A stretch of 17,260 nucleotides of DNA from positions 1-17,260 of the forward strand of contig JAQTVL010000024.1 of the NCBI GenBank assembly GCA_028706835.1, read 5' to 3'. Each line of letters starts with the position of its first letter. Within the stretch, counting starts at the first letter, position 1. Both the position numbers and the translations under genes were made by a program. This DNA comes from Phycisphaerae bacterium (GTDB lineage Bacteria; Planctomycetota; Phycisphaerae; JAJVII01). Shown piece by piece: positions 1 through 7,062 of the stretch. The notes beneath the pieces were generated by a model. That model was not told the DNA's origin. It did not search any database and saw only the letters and a list, made by a program, of their open reading frames with translations.

Positions 1-1144
1 GAACCGCGACTGTTTCCTCAACCGTGGCCAGCAGGTCCACTCGCACGATTCGACGGTTGATGAAGTCCGACACGTACACGCCGCTCTTGCCGACGCTGAC
101 CGTCTGCGGCCAGGCGAATGGGATCGCCGGCGTTTCGAGCGTGCTGCCCGGCCCGGCGGAGTCTTCGTTGCCGTAGTCGCCGAACCGCAACAGCGGGTTG
201 CCCGCGGTGTCCAGCACGCGCACGCCGAACAGGCCGTTGTCCGGCAGAAAGACCCGGTCGAAGTAGTCCAGGCCGAATCGGCTGGTGTAGCAGCCGCACG
301 AGCCCATGCGCCCAGGCACGATACTGACCCCGCCTCGGCACCACAGCGCCCCCTCGATCATCGCGTCCGGGCTGATCGCGGCGGCGATTGCGGGAATCAT
401 CTTTTCCGAACCTGCCGGCGGCCAGGCAGCCTTCGGGTCGCCTGTCCGATAGTGGACCTTGCCGCCGGCTGGCGGAAACTTCAGCACGCCGCCGTAAACA
501 TAGGGGTACATTCCGCCGGGCGGGTTCTTGGCGTCCCGGCCGAACTCGGGCGGGAAGGGCTCGCCCTTCGGCTTGGTCAGCGCCGCCACGTACAGGTTGC
601 CCGCCAGACGGTCGTTCGGCAGGTTGGCGGGGTAGGGCATGATCGTCTTGCCGTAGACGCCGTCCTGCGTGTACGCCTGGAGCAGGAAAGTGGATTTCGC
701 GCAGGTGTGTTCGGTGAGGACGTAGACAAGTCCGTCCGGACCGACGGCCGCTGCCCGCGGATCGTGGGCCAGCCCGGGCGAACTGAACAGGACCTTGCCG
801 AGCCTGGCCTGCGCGCCGAGGGAGACGCGCACCTTGCAGTTATCCGGCGCCGGCTTTCCGAAGTCGTCCTTGCCGTCCCATGCGAGCCTCTGCGACAAGC
901 CCGGCTGGAACGGGGCAGGGGCCTTGTCTCCGAGCAGCCCGGCGGCCAGGTGGCGGACGACGTTGCCGCCGCCGTCGATGATCTCGACGGTCGCATCGGT
1001 CGGCGCGGCGACGGCGAACGCGATCTCGATGGTGTTGCCGCCCTTCCTTGCCGTGGGCGCCGCCGAGAACTTCACGTCGGCAGCCAACGCGATTGTGGCA
1101 GTCATCAGTACTGCGAGCGCGATCATTTCACACCGTCGGTTCAT
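1..1144 (-). CDS. Secreted NHL/FlgD-Ig-like protein, short paralog (C-terminal end cut by window edge)
   Basis: No stop codon is reached before the window edge; 381 codons are visible. The N-terminus (MNRRCEMIALAVLMTATIAL, then AADV) is a good signal peptide, so the product is probably exported. Residues about 23-110 resemble a FlgD-type Ig fold, with VVRHLAAGLLG at 62-72 and AWDGKDDFGKP at 88-98. Residues about 130-170 look like a propeller blade. A CxC motif (C283, C285) precedes YFDRVFLPDN, and the C-terminus has an NHL-like blade (GVYVSDFINRRIVRVD, 355-370). It aligns at both ends with the 866-residue protein at 10937-13537 but lacks about 450-480 residues from the middle, and judging from that paralog only a few codons are missing. 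I chose the ATG at 1144 because it gives a complete signal peptide. No clear Shine-Dalgarno is visible there, and M7 is the alternative. It lies 69 bases downstream of the bd-like gene on the same strand. Its role is unknown. Confidence 0.8.
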   Translation of the reverse strand, partial: MNRRCEMIALAVLMTATIALAADVKFSAAPTARKGGNTIEIAFAVAAPTDATVEIIDGGGNVVRHLAAGLLGDKAPAPFQPGLSQRLAWDGKDDFGKPAPDNCKVRVSLGAQARLGKVLFSSPGLAHDPRAAAVGPDGLVYVLTEHTCAKSTFLLQAYTQDGVYGKTIMPYPANLPNDRLAGNLYVAALTKPKGEPFPPEFGRDAKNPPGGMYPYVYGGVLKFPPAGGKVHYRTGDPKAAWPPAGSEKMIPAIAAAISPDAMIEGALWCRGGVSIVPGRMGSCGCYTSRFGLDYFDRVFLPDNGLFGVRVLDTAGNPLLRFGDYGNEDSAGPGSTLETPAIPFAWPQTVSVGKSGVYVSDFINRRIVRVDLLATVEETVAV

Positions 1145-1213
1145 ATCGACCGCGCTTGGGTTGATGGAGTCTCTGATTTGCGAAAACGCAAGCGGGAACA
1201 TCCTCGCTCACGA

Positions 1214-2446
1214 TCACGCGACGGTTTCGGACTTCGTTCCCGTCGACGGGGCGATCGTCTCTGGCGCCTCGGCAGGATCGGGGGCGGCGATCTGATTCCG
1301 CGACGGAATCCGCCAGGCGATCCACAACATCCAACCGACCACCACCAGCGCGACCACGAAGCTGACCAGGAACGTGAGGAACGCGGAATTCTGGCCGGGC
1401 TTCACCGCCCAGTCCGCCAGCTTGAATCCATGGCCGGCCAGGTATTTCGCCCGAACCGCCTCGCGGGCCATCGACATCCCGCCGAGCGTGAGCACGACGC
1501 TGGCCAGCGCCAGCCAGGGCCAGCGGGCCTGGCCCGGGGCGCGGACGCCGCGGAGCATGAAGATCACCGCGGCGATCGCTGCGGTGAGTCCGACGCGCCA
1601 GCCCCAGACGTGAATGTTCGGCAGCGAGAGCAGCATCTCTTCGCGGACGGCTGATCTGAGCGTGCCGACCAGCACCGCGCCGTCGATCGCTTGGAGCAGC
1701 GTGAGGGCGACCGCGACGAGCAGGAACCCGCGCACGGTCCGCGCGACCCAATAGTCGTCCGCGACGCCGCGGAACCGCAGCGCCCGCGCGATGCCGGCCG
1801 TCAGCAGGCACGCCATCGCCGTGCCACCGATCAGGTTGTGAACATAACGAGGCCAGAAGTGGGCCTCAGCCGGCCAGAATGGTTTCTGCCCGTGGTACTT
1901 CGCGACCCAGTGCTCCGGCACGATCGACCACACCGCGTTGCTGGTGAGCAGAAAGGCGACAGTCGCGAACCCGGCCACCAGCACGCCGGCGAGCACGATC
2001 CGCAGCAGCCTCCGCCCCGGCCCAAGCGGCGCCGGCTGGAACTTCACGATATAGGCCAGATAGAACACCACGATCAGCACGCCGATGATGCCCATCCACG
2101 GCAGGCCTATCAGTATCGCCGAGGTGTAGAAGTACTGCCCGTAGAGCACCTGGACGAACAGCAGCGGGGCAACGCCGAAGGTGATCGCGAAGCTGATGGT
2201 GATCGGCAGGACGAGGAACATCCGGCGGTTCAGGTCGGTCAGGTAGTCCGCGTTCGGCGACCAGAGCGAGCGGACGTCGTTGACCAGGCAGACGATCGAC
2301 CCGCCCAGCGAGAAGTTCATGAACAGCAGGTGCAGCACGAACGTCACGTGATACAGCGCCAGGAAGATGGCCCAGTGGCTGGGCAGGCCTGCGGGGTCCA
2401 TCGGCGGGATCGGGATCGGATCGGTCTGGGCGAGTAGGAACATCAT
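1214..2446 (-). CDS. Cytochrome bd subunit I-like membrane protein (second, CydA'-like subunit)
   Basis: This is a 410-residue integral membrane protein with about eight or nine hydrophobic helices (roughly 25-58, 77-100, 108-135, 148-170, 200-220, 236-262, 283-299, 309-325 and 354-378) and a Pro/Ala-rich cytoplasmic-type tail. By eye it matches cytochrome bd subunit I. H39, in HLLFMNFSLGG, aligns with E. coli CydA H19 (axial ligand of b595). H203, in RYVHNLIGGTAM, aligns with the KFVHTVASGYV stretch of CydA that holds H186 (ligand of b558). AREAVRAKYL at 328-336 resembles the conserved xEYGRQPW region. I see no convincing equivalent of M393, of the E99/E107 pair or of the quinol-binding Q loop. 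ATGATG starts the gene after a GGAG at six bases. The partner gene ends 30 bases upstream, so the two are probably co-transcribed. It could be an O2 reductase subunit or a non-catalytic partner; the family assignment is firmer than the activity. Confidence 0.75.
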   Translation of the reverse strand: MMFLLAQTDPIPIPPMDPAGLPSHWAIFLALYHVTFVLHLLFMNFSLGGSIVCLVNDVRSLWSPNADYLTDLNRRMFLVLPITISFAITFGVAPLLFVQVLYGQYFYTSAILIGLPWMGIIGVLIVVFYLAYIVKFQPAPLGPGRRLLRIVLAGVLVAGFATVAFLLTSNAVWSIVPEHWVAKYHGQKPFWPAEAHFWPRYVHNLIGGTAMACLLTAGIARALRFRGVADDYWVARTVRGFLLVAVALTLLQAIDGAVLVGTLRSAVREEMLLSLPNIHVWGWRVGLTAAIAAVIFMLRGVRAPGQARWPWLALASVVLTLGGMSMAREAVRAKYLAGHGFKLADWAVKPGQNSAFLTFLVSFVVALVVVGWMLWIAWRIPSRNQIAAPDPAEAPETIAPSTGTKSETVA

Positions 2447-2476
2447 TCGGTGCTCCAGGTGCGGTGAAACCGGGTG

Positions 2477-3907
2477 TCAATGCCGTGTGCGATTCCCGCG
2501 GCGCGGCGTTGGGCTGGGCGCTCGCGGAGTCGGCGTCGGCTGGCCCGCGTCCTCGACCGCCGCCGGCGCGGGCGTCGTTGCCGGCGGCGGGTTCAGCGTC
2601 CGCAGATACGCTTCGAGGTCCTTGCGGTCGCGCTCGGTCGGGCTGTAGTGCGGCATGGCGTCCTTGGTCGCGTGCAGGTTGGTCAGGTTCGCCGCGTATT
2701 GCTGCTCGTCCCAGCCCCCCACCAGCGGCTTGATCGGGTTGTAGGCCCCGTTGGCCGTGTGGCACGCGGAGCACTGGATGAGGTAGACCACCCGCCCGCG
2801 CGTGGCTGGGTCCGTGCTGCTCGTCGCGTCCGGCCACCAGTGCGCCCGCGCCAGCGTGCCCTCCGCCTCCGTCTGCCGCAGTTCGCCGGGCGTCAGTTGC
2901 GTGGAGTAAATCCCCTCCGGCCCCCCGGCCACAAGCGACGGCCGAACCAGATACGGCTTGCGGATGCCCTCGCGGACGAACTCCATGCTCCCGGTGGCGA
3001 TGAACGCGATGGCCAGCATCAGCAGGCCCGTCTCCCCGGTCACATAGCGCCCGCCGCGGAGGATGCCGAAGAACGCATAGCCGCCCAGCAGGATCGACGC
3101 GACCACGCCGAAGCTGAACAGCAGCACCATGACCATGGCGGACTGGTTAAAGATGAACCCGCGGGCGTCCGGCGGGATGACGCGGAAGAACCAGACTGCC
3201 AGCGGCGGCATGAGTACCAGCGGGATCAGCCACTTGCCGGCGGCCCGCACGACGTGCGCGCGTTCTTCCTGCGTGAAGCCGCGGGAGTAGTTGACCACGA
3301 TGATGACGAAGATGCCGGCCAGCGCGAAGGCCGAGACCGCCCGGATCGGCGTGCTCGGCCAGAACGACGGGTTGAACAGGTTCTGCCAGAAACTGTCGAT
3401 GCCGGTGAATTTCCCGGTCGTGAGCATGAACGAGATGATGCCGTTGATGAGCACCAGCGAGCCAAAGGCGGCGATCGCGTAGATCCACCCCAGGGCGTTG
3501 TGGACGCGCGGCGAGACGCGGTCCCACGTGAAGTAGTAGACGTAGCCGGCGGCGATCTCGATGATGAACAGCGACCACTCCGTCGCCCAGCCCCAGACGA
3601 ACAGGTGGATCAGTTCGCTGGTCACTCGTGGCGCGACCAAGGCTATGGAGAACCATATGCCAACCCCGGTCACTGTCCCGGCGATGAACGGAAACAGGAT
3701 GATGAACCGGGAATTCCGCCGGAGGAACTCCAGCATCACCGCGTCGCCTTTGCGGTTGGCCCGCCATTCGTGTACCGCGTTGAACGCCCCGATGCCGACG
3801 GCGAAGTGGGCGATGACGACGTGGACGATGGCGACCCCGGCGATCAGCAGCGACCCGTTGATCAGCGGGACGTTGAGGATCGGGTACTGCGGCAGCAACT
3901 CGACCAT
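2477..3907 (-). CDS. Cytochrome bd subunit I-like protein fused to a C-terminal cytochrome c domain
   Basis: The 476-residue product has about eight membrane helices in residues 15-310, followed by a soluble tail. By eye against E. coli CydA, H29 aligns with H19 (b595 ligand). The segment TGVGIWFSIAL...WDRVSPRVHNALGW aligns with CydA helices 2-4, with E117 matching the position of E107 and E110 lying one residue off E99. VREGIRKPYL (311-320) matches the EYGRQPW region. The b558 ligand H186 falls at S192 and is missing, and there is no long Q loop. C-terminally, C379-S-A-C-H383 is a heme c motif, with M418 in AMPHY as the likely sixth ligand, so this tail looks like a class I cytochrome c of about 75 residues. 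A Pro/Thr-rich end follows. Divergent superfamily members of this kind (OR-C and OR-N groups) are known and are predicted not to use quinol. The ATG at 3907 directly precedes the first hydrophobic helix; upstream in-frame sequence is not protein-like. Confidence 0.8.
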   Translation of the reverse strand: MVELLPQYPILNVPLINGSLLIAGVAIVHVVIAHFAVGIGAFNAVHEWRANRKGDAVMLEFLRRNSRFIILFPFIAGTVTGVGIWFSIALVAPRVTSELIHLFVWGWATEWSLFIIEIAAGYVYYFTWDRVSPRVHNALGWIYAIAAFGSLVLINGIISFMLTTGKFTGIDSFWQNLFNPSFWPSTPIRAVSAFALAGIFVIIVVNYSRGFTQEERAHVVRAAGKWLIPLVLMPPLAVWFFRVIPPDARGFIFNQSAMVMVLLFSFGVVASILLGGYAFFGILRGGRYVTGETGLLMLAIAFIATGSMEFVREGIRKPYLVRPSLVAGGPEGIYSTQLTPGELRQTEAEGTLARAHWWPDATSSTDPATRGRVVYLIQCSACHTANGAYNPIKPLVGGWDEQQYAANLTNLHATKDAMPHYSPTERDRKDLEAYLRTLNPPPATTPAPAAVEDAGQPTPTPRAPSPTPRRGNRTRH

Positions 3908-3954
3908 AGGTGCAACCCCGAAGGAAAAGGTATCCGCGCGGATTATAGGATGGC

Positions 3955-4479
3955 TCAGTGTCGGGGGCAACTGTCGCCCGGCGGCTGGCTGGGGCGGCGC
4001 TCCTCGAACTCGCCCTTGACGCGATTCTTCCGCACGTTGTCCCAGGTGAAGCATCGGCCGTTCATCGCGACGTACACCCCGTGCGGCAGCGTCTGGGCGA
4101 AGGCCACCGCGCTGCCGAGGTTGAACAGGCCGTCGGACGAGCCGAACTTGAACGGCACCATCGCCCCGGTGAGCACGATGGTCTTGCCCGTGACGCTCTC
4201 GCCGAGCGCCTTGGCCGTGACGTCCATCGTGTCGGTCCCGTGGGTGACGACGATGCGATCGAGCGGGCACTTGAGGCACTGGTCGACGATCAGGGCGCGA
4301 TCGGCGTCGGTCATATCCAGGCTGTCGACCATCATCAGGGTGCGCACTTCCGCGTGGACACGGCATCGGCCCAGGCCGAGTATCTCGGCGATGTGCGTGT
4401 CCTTGAAGAACAGTTCCCCGGTGAGTTCGTTGTATTCCTTGTCGAACGTGCCGCCGGTGACGAAGATTCGCAGTTTCAT
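3955..4479 (-). CDS. Single-domain asparaginase-like protein (N-terminal domain only)
   Basis: The 174-residue soluble product corresponds to the N-terminal domain of type I/II L-asparaginases, which are normally about 330 residues. TGGT at 8-11 carries the nucleophile-type threonine (T11), and HGTDT at 80-84 carries the second conserved Thr-Asp pair (T82, D83). LTGAMVP at 103-109 and SSDGLFNL at 114-121 are also typical. The catalytic lysine of E. coli AnsB (K162) aligns by eye with L132, and the whole C-terminal domain is absent. Stand-alone domains of this type occur in many bacteria annotated as asparaginase, but activity on asparagine is not established here. The ATG at 4479 is supported by GGAGGAG about five bases upstream. 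Gene order and a 47-base gap suggest it is the first gene of an operon with the two bd-like genes, an unexpected pairing. Confidence 0.85.
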   Translation of the reverse strand: MKLRIFVTGGTFDKEYNELTGELFFKDTHIAEILGLGRCRVHAEVRTLMMVDSLDMTDADRALIVDQCLKCPLDRIVVTHGTDTMDVTAKALGESVTGKTIVLTGAMVPFKFGSSDGLFNLGSAVAFAQTLPHGVYVAMNGRCFTWDNVRKNRVKGEFEERRPSQPPGDSCPRH

Positions 4480-4501
4480 ATCGCTCCTCCATCGGCGGGG
4501 A

Positions 4502-4510
4502 ATCATACCA
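4502..4510 (-). promoter_or_regulatory. Extended -10 promoter candidate for the leftward asparaginase/bd-like operon
   Basis: On the minus strand the sequence TGG-TATGAT is an extended -10 (TGn plus a 5/6 match to TATAAT). Transcription would begin near 4495, giving a leader of about 16 bases that still includes the GGAGGAG ribosome site. No good -35 is visible at 16-18 bases, as expected for an extended -10 promoter. Confidence 0.4.
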
Positions 4511-4557
4511 CACAACCCCCGCCGGGTTCGACCTCCGCACGATGATCGAATGTCGGA

Positions 4558-4585
4558 TTGGCAACGGCCGCAACTCCTGTAGAAT
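4558..4585 (+). promoter_or_regulatory. Sigma70-type promoter for the TolB-like gene
   Basis: TTGGCA (4558-4563) and TAGAAT (4580-4585) are separated by 16 bases, close to the TTGACA/TATAAT consensus. A start site near 4592 would give a leader of about 90 bases before the ATG at 4684. The two promoters of this intergenic region face away from each other. Confidence 0.55.
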
Positions 4586-4683
4586 CAATGCGGGCGGACT
4601 CTTTCGTACAGACGCAGGACAACGAATCGCGGCAGTCCCGCCCCGGCGCGGCTGTCGCTTGCCTCTTCGCAAGGAGCGGACCG

Positions 4684-6807
4684 ATGATTCTCAATCGTTC
4701 GGCAACGTTGTTCTTAAGCCTGTCGCTGTCGGCTCTCATCCTTGATGTCGCGTCCGCGCAGACCTCTCCCGGCATTGTCGGCGTCTGGCGGCTCAAGACG
4801 GACCAGATGGACGTGGAGTCGATCTACGCGCCCGACGGCGCCTACACCTGCCACATCACCCCTGCCGCCGGGCCGGGGCGGACAGTCACCGGAAAGTACA
4901 CGCTCGACGGCGCGAAGCTTCGCGTCCACATCGACGGGCGGGACCAGGCGACAACATACACATGGGATGTCCGCGGCGACACGCTGGAACTCACGGACGA
5001 CAAGGGCAATTCGACCCGGATGGATCGCAAGCCCGGCGAGAAGCCGGCGGCCCCCTTGCCGATCGTCGGCGAGTGGCTGCTGCGAAACGAGCAACTCGAA
5101 TTCCGCCTGACGCTGAACGGTGACGGCACGTTCAGCCGGGTGACCCGGGCCGGCGGCAAGGAGGACAGACTTCGCGGCCGGTGGCAGGTCGATGGCGAGC
5201 GGTGCGAGTTGGCTGGCGAGGACGGCAAGAAACTCCCGTTCAAATGGCGGCTGATCGAGCCCGGCCAACTGGAGCTGAAGGGCGACGACGGATCGGCGCT
5301 GCAACTGGTCCGCGTGGGCGCCCCGCCTGTGTCGCCGGGGCCGGCGGTCCGAAGGGACCCGCTGTTCGGGCCGGGCTACGGCCCGGCGTTTCGGGCCCGG
5401 CCGGCGGATGCGCCCATGGCGGACTACCTGAAGGAGGTCGTTCCGGACGCCGCCAGGCTCGACAAGTTGGCAAGCGGCCACATCCTCTACACGCACGTGG
5501 AATCGATCCGGCTGCCCGAAGCCAACGCGGCGCTGCCGGCGGCCAAGACGTACATCATGACCGGCGAAGGCGCCGGCCAGACGCCGTTCATCCGCCCGAA
5601 GGGCATCGAATTCGTGTGGGCTCCGGCGTGGTCGAAGGACGGCAAGAAGATCGTCTTCGCCAGCAACTTCCAGTCCACGCGAAGCTCGCAGTACATCGAC
5701 CTGTTCCTGGCGGACCTGCCGGCGGGCACGGTCCGCAGGCTCACCGGCGTGGAGGCCTGGGCGCCGGTCAAAGGCCGGGGCAGGCTGACGGTGACTGTGG
5801 TCGTGGATGTCAAGGGGCAGGGCGCGCCGGCCACGACCGATCAGATCAACATCGCGGTGCAGACGTGCGACGGCCGGCTGTTCAAGTTGCAGGAGAAGCG
5901 CAAGGTGCCGGACGGCTCGCCGCCGGCGTTCTTCGCCGTCATTCCGGATTGCCCCTCGGGCAACATCTGGGTGAAGACGTGGATGAACCGATTCATCGGC
6001 GACGTGACCAACATCGTCCTGCCGACCGGCGGAAGCGAGGAGTGCGTGCTGAGCCTGTCGGGCGGCAACTACATGTCCACCTGTCCCCAGATATCGCCGG
6101 ACGGGCGCTACGTGGTCTACGTAGCGGAGAAGACCCAGTTCGTCCGCGTGCGGGAGCCGGACTGGTCGAACCCGAAGGCGCCGCCGCCCGCGGTGGCCCA
6201 CCAGGGCTACAGCACCATGGCGGTCTTCGACGTGCGGCAGGATTGCCCCGTGGCCAGTTGGCCCGGCGACAAACTGGGGATAGCGATCGATCCGAAGCTC
6301 TCGCCGGACGGGCAGACGATCGCGTTCGCCAACGGCAACTTCCGCGACGAGAACATCGCCATCTGCTCATTGAAGAGCCTGCTCGCGGGCCGGCCGGAGG
6401 CGACGGTGCTCGTCAAGAACGAGTGGCGCCTCCAGGAGATGCCGCCATATTCCATCGGGAACTGCCAGCCGGCCTGGTCGCCCGACGGCAAACGGATCGC
6501 GTTCGTCCGCTACGCGATGGGCACGCCGGACTTCACGGGCAACATCTTTCTGGTCAATGCCGACGGCACGGGGCTGGCCAGGCTGACGGACCTGCCGGCG
6601 AACGTGTTCCCCGGCTGGCCGACCTGGTCGCCCGACGGCAAGCGGATCGCGTTTCAGGTGATGACGGGCAAGGGCAAGGTGTTCACCGTGACGGAGCGCG
6701 GGGCGGCTGGCACGCCCGTAGACATCTGGTCGATCAGCGTCGACGGGGCGGACCTGAAACAGTTGACCAAGGACGGTGCCAGCGGCGAGCCGAACTGGGG
6801 GCCGTGA
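4684..6807 (+). CDS. Exported TolB/PD40 beta-propeller protein with two N-terminal beta-barrel-like repeats
   Basis: The 707-residue product starts at the ATG at 4684, preceded by AAGGAG at seven bases, and has a clear signal peptide (MILNRSATLFLSLSLSALIL, then DVASAQ). Upstream in-frame codons are not protein-like. Residues 30-115 and 127-210 are two related repeats opening IVGVWRL and IVGEWLL, with G-x-Y-x-L-D-G and RGRWQVDG strands that resemble small lipocalin-like or DUF-type barrels. PD40/TolB blades follow at 315-327 (AWSKDGKKIVFAS), 469-480 (ISPDGRYVVYVA), 538-549 (KLSPDGQTIAFA), 597-608 (AWSPDGKRIAFV) and 647-658 (TWSPDGKRIAFQ). Between the first and second blades, residues about 360-465 form a Cys-containing beta-rich insertion (C395, C423, C454). 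A TolB-like fold normally binds proteins or reads out surface data, and there is no sign of a catalytic domain. The gene stands alone, convergent with the heparinase-like gene. Its substrate or partner is unknown. Confidence 0.85.
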   Translation: MILNRSATLFLSLSLSALILDVASAQTSPGIVGVWRLKTDQMDVESIYAPDGAYTCHITPAAGPGRTVTGKYTLDGAKLRVHIDGRDQATTYTWDVRGDTLELTDDKGNSTRMDRKPGEKPAAPLPIVGEWLLRNEQLEFRLTLNGDGTFSRVTRAGGKEDRLRGRWQVDGERCELAGEDGKKLPFKWRLIEPGQLELKGDDGSALQLVRVGAPPVSPGPAVRRDPLFGPGYGPAFRARPADAPMADYLKEVVPDAARLDKLASGHILYTHVESIRLPEANAALPAAKTYIMTGEGAGQTPFIRPKGIEFVWAPAWSKDGKKIVFASNFQSTRSSQYIDLFLADLPAGTVRRLTGVEAWAPVKGRGRLTVTVVVDVKGQGAPATTDQINIAVQTCDGRLFKLQEKRKVPDGSPPAFFAVIPDCPSGNIWVKTWMNRFIGDVTNIVLPTGGSEECVLSLSGGNYMSTCPQISPDGRYVVYVAEKTQFVRVREPDWSNPKAPPPAVAHQGYSTMAVFDVRQDCPVASWPGDKLGIAIDPKLSPDGQTIAFANGNFRDENIAICSLKSLLAGRPEATVLVKNEWRLQEMPPYSIGNCQPAWSPDGKRIAFVRYAMGTPDFTGNIFLVNADGTGLARLTDLPANVFPGWPTWSPDGKRIAFQVMTGKGKVFTVTERGAAGTPVDIWSISVDGADLKQLTKDGASGEPNWGP

Positions 6808-6825
6808 GGTGGAAGGACCCGCTCC

Positions 6826-6870
6826 GCCTGCCCTGAGTTTGTCCGCCCTGAGCTTTCCGAAGGGGTCGAA
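6826..6870 (+). repeat. REP-like dispersed repeat (CCCTGAG...GAAGGG type)
   Basis: Two partial copies lie in tandem: CCCTGAGTTTGTC (6831-6843) and CCCTGAGCTTTCCGAAGGGG (6846-6865). The second closely resembles the CCCTGAGCTTGTCGAAGGG motif that recurs between genes in many environmental bacterial genomes. The position just after the stop at 6807, between convergent genes, is typical of such elements. Confidence 0.55.
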
Positions 6871-6960
6871 TTCGTCGGGTTGGAGTTGCTGATCGGCCGA
6901 GCGTTGGCCCCGCAGAAACGGGGATCGAAGGCGATGGCCAAACTGGCGAATGAAGGACAA

Positions 6961-6986
6961 GCGATATGGTACGTACAAGATATCGC
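6961..6986. repeat. Nested inverted repeat in the convergent intergenic region
   Basis: GCGATAT (6961-6967) pairs perfectly with ATATCGC (6980-6986). The 12-base interior contains the perfect palindrome GTACGTAC (6969-6976). No T-run follows on either side, so it is not an obvious intrinsic terminator; a binding site or repeat end is possible. The rest of 6808-7062 has no gene I can support. Confidence 0.4.
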
Positions 6987-7062
6987 ACGGGAATGTGCAA
7001 AGCGGATTAATCTGGTGTTCCCGGAATCGGAATCCCCCGGAATCCCAGAGGTCGCCGGACTG

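Noticed and set aside
452..1654. A 400-codon plus-strand open frame across two genes
   Set aside because: It crosses the start of the NHL-like gene and the end of the bd-like gene, both well supported on the minus strand. Its composition is shadow-like.
3955..4479. Truncated pseudogene of a full-length asparaginase
   Set aside because: It has a strong ribosome site, a clean reading frame and a natural end, and no C-terminal domain remnant follows. Stand-alone domains of this size exist in other bacteria.
2474..4582. A 702-codon open frame on the plus strand opposite the bd-like and asparaginase genes
   Set aside because: It is a shadow of high-GC coding sequence: Arg/Asp/His/Gln-rich, with no domain, and the opposite strand encodes clear membrane and asparaginase motifs.
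4714..6201. A 495-codon minus-strand open frame inside the TolB-like gene
   Set aside because: Arg/His/Val-rich with no motif. The plus strand has a ribosome site, signal peptide and PD40 repeats.
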